Below the pieces are notes generated by a model. That model was not told the DNA's origin. It worked only from the letters and a program-made list of their open reading frames with translations, and searched no databases. From Candidatus Omnitrophota bacterium (lineage in GTDB: Bacteria > Omnitrophota > Koll11 > Tantalellales > Tantalellaceae), in contig JADGBB010000013.1 of the NCBI GenBank assembly GCA_015231715.1, positions 1 to 31,936 of the forward strand: DNA of 31,936 nucleotides, read 5' to 3'. Positions 23,159 through 31,936 of this stretch are shown here, in pieces. Made by a program: the position numbers and the translations under genes. The first letter of the stretch is position 1; every line of letters begins with the position of its first letter.

Positions 23159-23932
23159 ATGAAAAATATTTCGCGTGTTGTAATTCTTGTGTCGGCAGTG
23201 TTGTTCGGATGTTTGACGGCTACAGCTGAAATGATGCCTATCGAGCCGGGCACGGTTGAAGTCTATGTTTCCGATAATGGGAGATACGAAGTGTCTATTG
23301 TGTACGGTGATGGTTTTCCGTCATGGAGTTTGAAAGAGGATGGACTAGAGCTGTGGAGTGAGCCTATGCCGGCAGAGGCCGGGGCGGTAACGATTGCCGA
23401 TAACGGGGAGACGATAATTCTTCCTTTGTGGGGGTGGCGTGACGAAGGCGGTTCAAGCGGAGTAGCTGTTTACAATAAAGAAGGAAAGTTAGTAAGGAAT
23501 ATTTTTTTCAAAAGTATCAATGATCTATTGATGAGCGAGGAAACGCTTAGGTGGGTCCGTGTGACAAAGATATCTCCTGACGGTAAATATTTTGCTATCG
23601 GCGGGAACGGTCAGGAAAACTCCACGGTAACTTTATTTGAGGCCGCATCGGGAAACGTTGTGTGGGACAAAACATCCGGATTACCTGACATAGTTGACAT
23701 AGCCATAGCCAAAGACGGAGAGCATGTTCTTGCCGCCACGCGTGAGGATAACGACACCGGCATGGAATTTGTTCTTTTTGACCGTGAAGGCAATGTTCTT
23801 TGGAACAAAAAAATAGATAAGAACCTGTCATATGATGTTGAGCATTATGTGAAATTCAAAGACGATGCTTCAGGTTTTGAGATATATGATCTCAAGCTCA
23901 ACGAATATGTTGAGGAGAAGATAAAAAAATAG
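23159..23932 (+). CDS. Secreted beta-propeller-like protein
   Basis: 257 residues from ATG 23159 with AGGAGAG upstream. The signal peptide ends in LFGCLTATA. LFGC could be an atypical lipobox, otherwise cleavage after ATA is likely. The rest consists of repeated strand-turn blocks with a DNGRYEVSIV, ADNGETIILP, SPDGKYFAIGG, AKDGEHVLAA rhythm, each like a blade of a WD40/PQQ-type propeller, including NVVWDK and NVLWNKK. About four to five blades are visible, fewer than a closed seven- or eight-blade ring. The function is unknown; a periplasmic binding or scaffold role is inferred. Confidence 0.65.
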   Translation: MKNISRVVILVSAVLFGCLTATAEMMPIEPGTVEVYVSDNGRYEVSIVYGDGFPSWSLKEDGLELWSEPMPAEAGAVTIADNGETIILPLWGWRDEGGSSGVAVYNKEGKLVRNIFFKSINDLLMSEETLRWVRVTKISPDGKYFAIGGNGQENSTVTLFEAASGNVVWDKTSGLPDIVDIAIAKDGEHVLAATREDNDTGMEFVLFDREGNVLWNKKIDKNLSYDVEHYVKFKDDASGFEIYDLKLNEYVEEKIKK

Positions 23933-24012
23933 TCGAGGTAAAATTAAGGAGAAGTAAAAATTAATTAGAAGAACAATAATTGGGATGTGTCCCCATTTAA
24001 AGAAGGAGGAAA

Positions 24013-24249
24013 ATGGTAAGTATTTTTTTGAACCCTCTAGTTAGGAAATATGGGCCTATAATTTTGTTGATAATTTTTAACGCTTGGTGCATTCATTTAG
24101 CTATGCCCAAGAATATTTCAGTAGAAATACACCAGCTGCCGGGTGGAAGATTTGACGTTAATGTTTCTCAAAACGGATATTGGGCAGTGTCTCAGGGAGG
24201 CAATTGGACAGTGTCACCGGGGGGAGACTGGGTGGTATCCCAGAATTAA
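24013..24249 (+). CDS. Membrane microprotein with short Trp-Val-Ser repeats
   Basis: 78 residues from ATG 24013, preceded by GAAGGAGG. An N-terminal hydrophobic helix (about residues 14-32) is followed by a GGRFDVNVSQNGYW segment. The protein then ends in repeats with a 9-residue period: VSQNGYWA, VSQGGNWT, VSPGGDWV, VSQN. Each repeat has Gly-x-Trp-x-Val-Ser, like rungs of a small beta-solenoid or hairpin stack. No family is recognised. The strong ribosome site and clean repeats argue that it is real. It lies between two other exported-protein genes. Confidence 0.6.
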   Translation: MVSIFLNPLVRKYGPIILLIIFNAWCIHLAMPKNISVEIHQLPGGRFDVNVSQNGYWAVSQGGNWTVSPGGDWVVSQN

Positions 24250-24355
24250 GATCTCGAGATTCCGTGATGGCGTAATGTAAAATATACTGCAAGGTTTTGG
24301 TGATTTATGGTAAATGTATTTTACTATCCAAAGACGCTGTCGTATAAAGGCCGGT

Positions 24356-25459
24356 ATGAAAACAAAACTATCAATTTTTTATTTTTTGATTTTGGTCATT
24401 GCCGGTATTTATCTTGTGCAAAATGTGCATGCCCAAAATGGCATTTCAATAAATGATGCAATATCTACGATAGAAACCTTAAAAGAAAAAGCCAATAGGA
24501 ATATCGAGGTATACGAGTCAGAAGTACAAAAATGCAATGATACTATCAGCAAGTCTGAGGATATCCTTCGCCTTGCCCGGGAAGCATCTAATTTAAAGGC
24601 AGAAAGCATTGCCCATGATGCGATACGTAAGGCACAAAAGGCCAGGCAGAAAAACATTGAGTTAAAAAATTCTGCAGAGGCTTTAAGCAAAAAAGCCGAA
24701 CAGGTTCTTTCTTATGCAAAAAATAACAATGCAGAAGCTGCATCAGTCTTTGAACAGTTCGAGTTTGAACATGCAAAGAGCCAGTGGATAAAAAACCAAA
24801 GACATATCATAGAGCAGCGGATTAAAGAACCCAGCCCCTATGTAAATGATATATATAGATCACTTAAGACAAAAGCTCCGCCAGTACTTCCTGATAGAAA
24901 ATATGAAGATCTAAAACCCGGTGATGTAATACTGTTATCACCTTATGATGCAAACTCTTTTTGGATTAATATTGGTGACAGGATTGCATCAGTTTCCAAA
25001 TCACCAGCCTCGCACAGCGTGGTCTATTTAAAAGAGGTAAATGGCAAAAAACTCTTTCTTGATAATACACCGGGCCGCGGCCTTCATGTAATAGGAGAGG
25101 ACGAGTTTTTAAAGTCATATGGAAAACGTGAGGCACTGGCTGCATCAGTTGCCCAGCCTTTAACAGAAGAAGAATCCAAAAAACTTTGGGATGCAGCCAA
25201 AGAGGCCATAATGCAGGAGTCAATTACCCAGCAGAAAAAGTCAGGTAATATTATCGACCAGACAGGATACGGGCTTTTTGGCAATGACAATATGGTCTGT
25301 TCCGAGACATCGCGTTGGGCATTGATCAGGGCAGGCAGGAATATACCGGATACAACATCTAATCTTAAGAAATCATTGGGAATAGACTTTAGCCCGTCTA
25401 ATTTTTACATGGATAACTATAATTTTATAATAACGCCCCTTTGGGCATCGAAAGAATAA
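24356..25459 (+). CDS. YiiX-like permuted papain-fold hydrolase with N-terminal coiled coil
   Basis: 367 residues from ATG 24356, which starts a clean signal peptide ending VHAQ; the same frame is open from 24314 but lacks a ribosome site. Residues about 30-150 are heptad-like and Lys/Glu/Ala-rich, so coiled coil. The C-terminal half matches permuted NlpC/P60 enzymes (YiiX/YebB type, PF05708): a LKPGDVILLSP opening, the catalytic His in SPASHSVVYL (His220) and the catalytic Cys in MVCSETSRW (Cys315). Such enzymes cleave amide or ester bonds, often in the cell wall or on lipids; the substrate here is unknown. The next gene starts 15 bp downstream, so the two are probably co-transcribed. Confidence 0.8.
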   Translation: MKTKLSIFYFLILVIAGIYLVQNVHAQNGISINDAISTIETLKEKANRNIEVYESEVQKCNDTISKSEDILRLAREASNLKAESIAHDAIRKAQKARQKNIELKNSAEALSKKAEQVLSYAKNNNAEAASVFEQFEFEHAKSQWIKNQRHIIEQRIKEPSPYVNDIYRSLKTKAPPVLPDRKYEDLKPGDVILLSPYDANSFWINIGDRIASVSKSPASHSVVYLKEVNGKKLFLDNTPGRGLHVIGEDEFLKSYGKREALAASVAQPLTEEESKKLWDAAKEAIMQESITQQKKSGNIIDQTGYGLFGNDNMVCSETSRWALIRAGRNIPDTTSNLKKSLGIDFSPSNFYMDNYNFIITPLWASKE

Positions 25460-25474
25460 AAAGGAGGAAAGAAA

Positions 25475-26131
25475 ATGAAGTCTGTTGCAGCAGGTAGTAG
25501 AATACTTTTAGGTATTATCGTTGTATCAAGCATGTCAATTTTTATTGATTCTTATGCGCAGGCAGAGACTCAATCCGCATTGGAGCAACTCGAGTCTATA
25601 GCAGGTTCTTCTGCAGATGCAGCAAGTGCCCCTGATCTTGAAACAACACGCGCGACAAGCGAGTTTGAAGTCCGCGAACAAGGCAAAGTACCAGTTGAGT
25701 CAGTCTATGTTCCTGAGGCCGCTGCGATAGGGCCTACCCAGGCGCAGATACAGGTAAGCCGGCGCATTGCTGATGAGACAGAAGGTTTAGTATCAAAGAT
25801 CCTGGAAACAGATACCAAACGCGCTGACACAAAGAACCGTTCTGAAAAAGTAAAAGAAGACATTGAAAAAAAACAAAGTGAAATGGAGCGCACTGAAATG
25901 CTGCTAAACCACCCAAGGGGCAGAAAAGAAGTCCTTATTCCCAAAAGGGAAACGTTAACTAGCGAACTTAATGAGCTTGAGAAGATGGCAAAGGCGCTCG
26001 AGCAGGAGGCATCACAACTAAATAAAAACGCTGACCAGCAGCGTGAAAAATATGAAGACTTAAAACAGCTATATGATGAGGTCTTAAGTGACCCGGAACT
26101 TGCAGAAGACATGATGCAGTCTCGAAGATAA
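25475..26131 (+). CDS. Secreted coiled-coil protein
   Basis: 218 residues from ATG 25475 behind AAGGAGG. The signal peptide ends near SYAQA. An Ala/Ser/Glu-rich linker follows, then from about residue 90 a long coiled coil (DIEKKQSEMERTEMLL, ELNELEKMAKALEQ, DQQREKYEDLKQLYDE). There is no enzymatic motif. Coupling to the YiiX-like hydrolase, which has its own coiled coil, suggests the two may associate. That is inference. Confidence 0.7.
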   Translation: MKSVAAGSRILLGIIVVSSMSIFIDSYAQAETQSALEQLESIAGSSADAASAPDLETTRATSEFEVREQGKVPVESVYVPEAAAIGPTQAQIQVSRRIADETEGLVSKILETDTKRADTKNRSEKVKEDIEKKQSEMERTEMLLNHPRGRKEVLIPKRETLTSELNELEKMAKALEQEASQLNKNADQQREKYEDLKQLYDEVLSDPELAEDMMQSRR

Positions 26132-26233
26132 AATATAAGGAGATATGAAAGAGCCAATTGACATGATTAAAAGTGTGAAGTAATATAGAAACGGATTTTG
26201 ACTTATAAAGCAAAAGAATCATAGGAGGTTAGG

Positions 26234-27889
26234 ATGGTTTCTGTGAGAAAACAGTTTGCCGCTTTAATTTTAGTTTTGTCCATTTTTGGTTTTTTTAGTT
26301 CCGTGGTATTTGCGCAAGAAGATGTTTCAGCTCCAATCGATTACGAAAACTTTTCTTCAATAACAAGTCGTACAACGATCGAATCCGATAATGTTTATGG
26401 CCAGGGGTACCAGACCAGCTTCTATAAAGACGGTTTTTTTTATAATCAAGAAATGGACGTTTTTGGTCAAACCAAAACTCCAGATGGTGTTCAAACACTT
26501 ACTGAAATGAATTTCAGGTCTACTGATAATAGTCTCGTCGATATTGAACATCTTTCCCTTCAAAAGTTTACCTACAATGTAAAAGACGGAAAAAATGATA
26601 TTACCATAGGTGATTATTTTGCTAATTTTTCTCAATACGGGATGAATAAGAGTATTAAAGGTATCGGTTATCAGAGAAATTTCTGGGACGATAAAAATTA
26701 TTTTAGAGCGGCTTTTGGGTCTTTTGACGGGCGCTGGGATTATATTTTTGAGGATTTTGTCGGACAGGATCTAAAGACCACAGAACCCATGAATAGGTGG
26801 GGAGGCGGGGCAAGGTATCAAATGGGCGGTAAAGATTTTATTGTCGGTTTGAATACCGTTTTTGTCGGAGATGATGGGACAGACCCTAAAAGAACTACAG
26901 AAGACGCATATCTTCAATATGTTCAAGCTTTGGATTGGGAATACAGATTTAAAACTTTTAAATTTGATGGAGATCATGCCGTTAGTTATACGATCAAAAA
27001 ACCTGTTGCAAGCGACGACACTCACAAATACGGTCAGGCGCATAAAGTTAATATTAGAGGCAATTTAGCGGGGGTTACTCTTGAGGGAAGAGCTGAAATT
27101 GTTGATCCTGATTTTAGCACTATGGCCGGTGGAGCTACAAGTGATAGAGTGCGTTTATATGGTAAAGCAGCAAAAAGGTTCTCCAAAGACTGGAAAGCAC
27201 ATGCCAGTTATAATTATTATTTCGACAGGATCAATCATAGATCGACCAAGACAGTAAGGACAACCAATGATAATTTTGAAGCCCAAATAAAGCATTCAAA
27301 TCTTTTAGGCAGAAAAAAAATGGACGTTTCAGCTACCTATCGATTGGGGAACAAGTGGACGGAGGACGACAGCCGGGACATCTTGACTAATCGTATTAAA
27401 TTGAGTTTATCCGATACTGTATTCAAATATTTTAAATATAGAATTAATGCCGAAGGGATTTTTGAAGAGGATGAAGTAAACAAAACATTGGAGGGATCAT
27501 ATTTGGGCAGTGTTGACATATCAGCTAGGAAGAAATTCTTCGACAAAGTAACAGTTCGACCCGGATTTTTTTACAGCATCAGAAAAGTAGACAACATTAC
27601 TTCAAGAGGGGATGACTTAATAAATACTTTTAGGCTGAATACGAACGCTGATTATGAAAACAACAGCGCGGGTTTTAATTTCGAATTTGTTGATACAAAT
27701 ATTTTTCAGTCGACAGATTCTTTTACCAGCAGATGGGATGTTTATTATGAAAGAAAACTTAAAATGATAAAGGATGCTTCTGTTAAATTGGAATACAAGG
27801 TCAATATGTATAAGTTCAGTACAGACGCACCCATAAACAATGATTATGGTGAAGAACGGCTTATGATGACATTTAAGATGACGGTATAA
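26234..27889 (+). CDS. Probable outer-membrane beta-barrel protein
   Basis: 551 residues from ATG 26234 with AGGAGG upstream. The signal peptide ends VVFAQ. The whole mature chain alternates polar and aromatic residues in 10-14 residue strands (for example YQTSFYKDGFFYNQEMDVFG, KKMDVSATYRLG, VDISARKKFF), with acidic turns. It ends in a strand, EERLMMTFKMTV, whose last residue is hydrophobic rather than the usual Phe. Length and pattern fit a 16-20-strand porin-like barrel. Substrate and family are unknown. Its presence supports a diderm envelope. The next gene follows 13 bp later, in the same operon. Confidence 0.65.
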   Translation: MVSVRKQFAALILVLSIFGFFSSVVFAQEDVSAPIDYENFSSITSRTTIESDNVYGQGYQTSFYKDGFFYNQEMDVFGQTKTPDGVQTLTEMNFRSTDNSLVDIEHLSLQKFTYNVKDGKNDITIGDYFANFSQYGMNKSIKGIGYQRNFWDDKNYFRAAFGSFDGRWDYIFEDFVGQDLKTTEPMNRWGGGARYQMGGKDFIVGLNTVFVGDDGTDPKRTTEDAYLQYVQALDWEYRFKTFKFDGDHAVSYTIKKPVASDDTHKYGQAHKVNIRGNLAGVTLEGRAEIVDPDFSTMAGGATSDRVRLYGKAAKRFSKDWKAHASYNYYFDRINHRSTKTVRTTNDNFEAQIKHSNLLGRKKMDVSATYRLGNKWTEDDSRDILTNRIKLSLSDTVFKYFKYRINAEGIFEEDEVNKTLEGSYLGSVDISARKKFFDKVTVRPGFFYSIRKVDNITSRGDDLINTFRLNTNADYENNSAGFNFEFVDTNIFQSTDSFTSRWDVYYERKLKMIKDASVKLEYKVNMYKFSTDAPINNDYGEERLMMTFKMTV

Positions 27890-27902
27890 TTAAGGGAGGA
27901 AT

Positions 27903-29308
27903 ATGAGGACTATAGTAAAAACTTTTATAGCAATTATTTTTGTGGCATCGGTCTCCTGCCTATGTGCGGATGCGGCCTGGTATAATTTTGCGTCACAAGA
28001 AGGCGTGCCTGAAATTAACGAATTAAGAGTCGGACCGGTCTCGCTGGAATCATTGCCGGATCTATTGGTTTTATCAGCGGACGATCTTGAAGGCGGAAAA
28101 CTTGTATTTAGGGGCAAAGCGGACATATATGAAGGAACTATCGGTGCGGTTTTTATCAGTTTTGACGGAGGAGAAAATTGGGAAAAGGTTAATTTTTCAA
28201 ATGATGGTTCTTTTAATTATGAGTTCACTCCGGTGACTGCCCAAGAATACAAAGTATGTATAAAAGCTGTAGCTACGACAGGAAAAACTTCTGATTATGA
28301 ATCTGATATTTTTCCTATTATGGTTAGCAATGAACATGGGGAAGATGAAGTAAGAAGAGTTTTTAATTCTTTACTTAAATCATATATGAATGAAGATCAG
28401 ACGACTTTTATGTCTTTTGTCTCAGATGACTTTGAAGGTGACCTCGGGGCATTAGAAGACGCGATTGATGATGACATGAGATTTTTTGAAAATATCGTTA
28501 TTAATCCCACTATATCCAGGGTTGTTAAACAGGGAGCGGAATACGAATTATATTTCACATTCTACCGCAGGTTGGAAAATGCCTCTAGCGGGGGAATACT
28601 TACCGATAGTTCCTCAAGTTTTATGAGATTCAAGAAAAATGAGGATGGTGTGAAACTTGTCGCTATGGCCGCCCCGCTTATTTTCGGTGTTTCAAATACT
28701 GAAGAAGTTGCTACTACTGTTGACGGAGATTCTGTAGGCCAAGAAGTTATAGTAGTTAATTCGGATACCGGGCAGGCAAGTAAAGTAACTCAGCAGGATA
28801 CTGTTGAGGAGACTGTCGGCGGGGAAGTTGTCGAGGGTAGTGAGACATTGACATGTGAATATGATTTAGCCCACGGTGATGCCGATTCTGGTGAAGGATT
28901 TTCTTTTGAAAGCCAAAGTATTTCCGATGACACCTCATCTGATGTTCGTCATGGAAATCAAGACGCTGATTTACGCCTTATTATGGACCCGAAGTTGATC
29001 CCGGTGTTCCCGGTCTAGTCCCTGAAGTTGTTTCGACTGGTAACGGTTCTATGGTTAGGCTTATGGGGAGCGGTAGTATAGACAGCTATTCATCCGTACC
29101 GTCAGACTCCGGATCGTATTCTACATCAATTCCTAAGGGATCTTATATTAAGTTAGCGACGGGAAATGTTTATGCATTTAAAACAAGTAGTGTGTACGGC
29201 CTTATAAAAATAACCTCTTTATCACCGACTCGTACCGGTGATGATGAAAGTGCCATAGATATTAGCTTTGACTACAAAGTCCAAATGAGCGGCAATAATA
29301 ATTTTTAG
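27903..29308 (+). pseudogene. Secreted Ig-like / NTF2-like protein split by a frameshift
   Basis: The frame from ATG 27903 (GGGAGG upstream) runs 371 residues to TAG at 29016. It has a signal peptide ending ADAA, an Ig-like domain (about 60-140, with FISFDGGENWEKV) and an NTF2/SnoaL-like region (about 145-270, with FNSLLKSYMNEDQTTFMSF). Near codon 360 the coding character moves to another frame, which is open from 28970. There YYGPEVDPGVPGLVPEVV continues into the C-terminal 85 residues (29051-29308). The switch must lie between 28970 and about 28985. One gene broken by a single indel explains both parts better than two genes, since the second has no ribosome site. A sequencing error is possible. 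Confidence 0.6.
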
Positions 29309-29332
29309 TATGCATATAACTTTGGAGACGGA

Positions 29333-31819
29333 ATGAAGAAAAGCATATGTAATAAAGCCATATCTATTTTTGTAATATTATTTCTTTTCGTAATGACAGG
29401 ATCACCCCAAACTGCTTACGCCGATTCGGCTTATCTGAAGTCGGAACTTAAACACAATCAGGAGAAATTAACAGCCTTGAGAAGGGAGTTCAGCCAGATA
29501 GTTTCTGGGTTTGAAAGGAACCCTTCAAGTTCTGTTTACGATCGTATCGGAGAAGTGGATGCTAAAATAATAATGCTTGAGGGCCACATAAATATGATAA
29601 AAGACGAGATCCGCAAGGCCGGTGAGTATGAAGGCTTTATGGGGACTGTCAATTTGATGGCGCAGGAATCGGAAACCATAAAAGCCGGGCTAAGTGCCCT
29701 CAGTTCCGTCTATGACGCGGGAACTTGGATCTTTGGAGCGAGCAACGATGAGATTTACGGCCAGAACTGGCAGCAAGCGGAGGAATGGAACTCTAACCTC
29801 ATGGTCGAGATGAAGGCCATAAGGAATGAGTCTAACAGTATCGCTAAGGCTCTTAGCAGCCTTAACGGCGCTAAGGACAAGGACGAGGCTAATGCCCTGA
29901 AAAACAGGCTGGTAGAGAGGCTGAATGAACTCAAGGGCAGGAAAGAGCAGATAAGAAGAAACCTGGAGTTTATCCAGGAACTGTATAAAGCTGAAAGGCA
30001 GAACCTACCGCCTTCGGTAATATTTCACGGTGAGACCATGGGGGATTACACTGAGGCCGTTATGGCGGGCCTTGACCCTAGTAAGCTCGCTAGTATAGCC
30101 CTGGATTTTGTGACAAGCGGGGACATTCTCACTCCGCTGATAAACAGTGTGGTAAAACCCATGGTGCAAAAAGCGGTGGGACGAATGCTAGCTGATAGGG
30201 CTGGAGGGGACTCCATGACCAACAGGATCAAGGACGATCTTGTCGACAATATACTTTTCTGGAGTGAAAAAGGGGTCAAAGCGGAAGTGCAGGACAAGGT
30301 TGCAGGTAAGGTCAGGGACGGGCTGCTGAAGGGTACTATTACCGGACTCATGGAAGTCGAGGCCCAGAAACAGGTTGGGAATATACAAAAAGCCGGTTGG
30401 GACGAGGTAAAACGACAGATGGCAAAACTTCCCGCGAACGTCAACCTAAAGGACAGAGTCGACCTTAACAATATTAGTTCGGGAATAATAAAGAAACAAA
30501 CGGACTTGGCACAGAAAGCCTGCGCGAATAACCTTAAGAATTGGCTTGAAGTATCCGGAGCCATTACAAAAGTTTGGGACGTCGTGGGAAAAGACGCCGT
30601 ACAAGCATATTATAACAGTGATATATTTTATACAGAAGTCGAAAAAGTCAATAATTGGTGTAAGGAATGGAGATCATGGTATGCCGAGAACGGAAAGGGA
30701 AGGATGGATACCGTGGAGGAATTCCTCAACGATAAATGGTTCAATGGGGATAAAAGTGCTTTGCCGATAGAGAGAAAAAAGGATGGGGAAAAAAGTGACG
30801 GGACAAGTGAAAACAAAGACGGGAGCATTAACCTTGAACTTAGGTATCCGTTAGGTAACAGCCCAAAAGTTTTTACACAAGGTTGGTCTTTTGAAGCATA
30901 TTGCTCAATTTCAGCACAAGACGGTTCTGGAATGGTGGATGTTTCAGAAAAGGTGAATTGGGAAGGTTCCGGATCTTTCTCGCCTTCGGTAGGAAAAGTC
31001 AGCAGTCCGTCTTTTTCAGGGGCAGGGAATAATACTATAACATTGAGCGTGGATATTGACGGTCAGAAGGCAACTAAATCCTTCAGCGTTACAGCGGTAT
31101 CTCCTGAAAATTACGCGCGTGTCGGATTTGTCGCAAAGTGTTCTGCTGACGCGCACGGATGTCCGGCTTGTCCTCATGCTGTTGTAGGACCCATAACTTC
31201 CGGAAGTTCCACCGTGAGTATTAACGGTAAACCGGCAGCCCGCGTAGGGGATGGAGGAACACATGCGGCATGCTGCGAGTCTAATACTTTTGTAATTGAG
31301 TCCGGGGACTCGGATGTTTTGATAGACGGTATGCCGGCTGCCAGGATAGGGGATGCGACCCGTCACTGTGGCGGGCAGGGTAAGATAACTTCGGAAATTG
31401 TTTGGGAATCACCCAAATCACCTGAAAAACCCGAATCGCCGGAAAAACCTGAAGAGCCTGTAGAACCGGAAAAACCAGAAGAACCTGAAGCGCCTGAAGA
31501 ACCCGAAGAACCTGAAGAACCCGAAGAACCTGAAGAACCTGAACCGATATCACCGTATCAAGGTCCTCTTGGGTCACCGGAGAATAGCGGGTATGAGCCG
31601 CCAAATATAAATTTCAATATGCCTGAAGAAAGACAGATGTCATGGGGTGAGATACTAGCCTTTGATTCAGAGCTTCGCAAGAGTTTCGCAAAAATATATA
31701 CCCAGGGAGCAATGCTTAGGCATAAGCTTGATTACTACGTGGAGCAGATCAAGAAAGTTAAGGAAAAGATAGAGAAGAACGCATTCTTGATCGAGGAAAA
31801 ACTTATGCCTTTCATCTAA
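29333..31819 (+). CDS. Exported PAAR-domain protein with helical N-terminus and Pro-Glu tail
   Basis: 828 residues from ATG 29333 (GGAGACGG upstream). The signal peptide ends TAYAD. Residues 30-240 are largely helical or coiled coil; 240-480 form a second helical region; about 490-590 look like an Ig-like domain. Residues 595-687 are a PAAR domain: HGCPACPHAVVGP, then two repeats of NGKPAARVGD / DGMPAARIGD, HAACCESN and HCGGQG, with the metal-type His/Cys set. A low-complexity PEEPEEP stretch (nt 31411-31547) and a final coiled coil follow. PAAR proteins normally cap the VgrG spike of type VI secretion and lack signal peptides. An exported PAAR without T6SS genes nearby is unusual. Confidence 0.85.
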   Translation: MKKSICNKAISIFVILFLFVMTGSPQTAYADSAYLKSELKHNQEKLTALRREFSQIVSGFERNPSSSVYDRIGEVDAKIIMLEGHINMIKDEIRKAGEYEGFMGTVNLMAQESETIKAGLSALSSVYDAGTWIFGASNDEIYGQNWQQAEEWNSNLMVEMKAIRNESNSIAKALSSLNGAKDKDEANALKNRLVERLNELKGRKEQIRRNLEFIQELYKAERQNLPPSVIFHGETMGDYTEAVMAGLDPSKLASIALDFVTSGDILTPLINSVVKPMVQKAVGRMLADRAGGDSMTNRIKDDLVDNILFWSEKGVKAEVQDKVAGKVRDGLLKGTITGLMEVEAQKQVGNIQKAGWDEVKRQMAKLPANVNLKDRVDLNNISSGIIKKQTDLAQKACANNLKNWLEVSGAITKVWDVVGKDAVQAYYNSDIFYTEVEKVNNWCKEWRSWYAENGKGRMDTVEEFLNDKWFNGDKSALPIERKKDGEKSDGTSENKDGSINLELRYPLGNSPKVFTQGWSFEAYCSISAQDGSGMVDVSEKVNWEGSGSFSPSVGKVSSPSFSGAGNNTITLSVDIDGQKATKSFSVTAVSPENYARVGFVAKCSADAHGCPACPHAVVGPITSGSSTVSINGKPAARVGDGGTHAACCESNTFVIESGDSDVLIDGMPAARIGDATRHCGGQGKITSEIVWESPKSPEKPESPEKPEEPVEPEKPEEPEAPEEPEEPEEPEEPEEPEPISPYQGPLGSPENSGYEPPNINFNMPEERQMSWGEILAFDSELRKSFAKIYTQGAMLRHKLDYYVEQIKKVKEKIEKNAFLIEEKLMPFI

Positions 31820-31918
31820 AGCATCCCAAACATCTTGTTCGTCTATCATTGGTGTAATCGGCATATTCGGCATATTCGCTTCTTCTGGATCAAAGGTATC
31901 TTCGTCAACATGATCCAT
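31820..31918 (-). CDS. Possible N-terminal part of a minus-strand gene at the window edge
   Basis: A minus-strand frame starts at ATG 31918 with an acidic, protein-like stretch (MDHVDEDTFDPEEANMPNMP...DVWDALDE) up to about 31820. It then runs into the 3' end of the PAAR gene as an unlikely-looking hydrophobic tail ending at 31667. The first 33 residues may be genuine, possibly the tail of a gene continuing past the edge or a truncated one. Weak. Confidence 0.2.
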
Positions 31919-31936
31919 TGCTCTAGATGAATAACT

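Noticed and set aside
26145..26183. 12-codon ORF with a good AAGGAG site (MKEPIDMIKSVK)
   Set aside because: It is too short to judge. It could be a leader peptide for the beta-barrel gene, but no regulatory structure accompanies it.

Overview
The window looks like accessory DNA from a low-GC, Gram-negative-type bacterium. It is most likely a member of candidate phylum Omnitrophota (OP3). That placement rests on two very large multidomain proteins with a signal-like N-terminus followed by a 'LAAPS'-type segment, on a shared C-terminal domain I associate with that phylum, and on many secreted envelope proteins. It is inference from recollection, not from a search.

Layout. (1) 1-608 is a scrapyard of mobile-island genes: the tail of a possible Abi-type protein, the first ~50 codons of RadC, and the catalytic C-terminal end of a tyrosine recombinase fused out of frame to the radC fragment. 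(2) 885-11816 holds two giant genes. The first carries a GT4 glycosyltransferase, a radical-SAM/SPASM enzyme and a HAD phosphatase. The second carries a UDP-GlcNAc 2-epimerase, a complete transketolase-like enzyme and an (alpha/alpha)6-barrel domain. The two share N-terminal and C-terminal domains, so different enzyme cores sit in a common chassis. Together they suggest synthesis or modification of a surface glycan. (3) 11935-22380 is an array of gene modules separated by five related intergenic junctions. Each junction has a 15-16 bp core matching the 3' end of a tRNA-Ser gene. The left and right flanks are swapped between copies exactly at the core, and each main flank carries a pair of short sites spaced 11 bp apart, like integrase arm sites. 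Modules carry a HigBA toxin-antitoxin pair, an unknown membrane protein, a GIY-YIG gene broken by an amber codon, two Fic proteins in separate modules, and a SagB-type nitroreductase with a CPA2 antiporter-EIIA fusion and a GapN dehydrogenase. No module encodes a recombinase. (4) 22488-31819 is a same-strand run of exported proteins: unknown secreted proteins, a Trp-repeat microprotein, a YiiX-like permuted papain-fold hydrolase, coiled-coil proteins, a probable outer-membrane beta-barrel, an Ig-like protein with a frameshift, and a signal-peptide-bearing PAAR protein with a Pro-Glu-rich tail.

The most interesting system is the module array. It looks like tandem, recombinase-less elements accumulated at a tRNA-Ser-type attachment core, somewhere between an integron cassette array and tRNA-targeting satellites. 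No functional tRNA, rRNA, CRISPR array or intact insertion sequence was seen.
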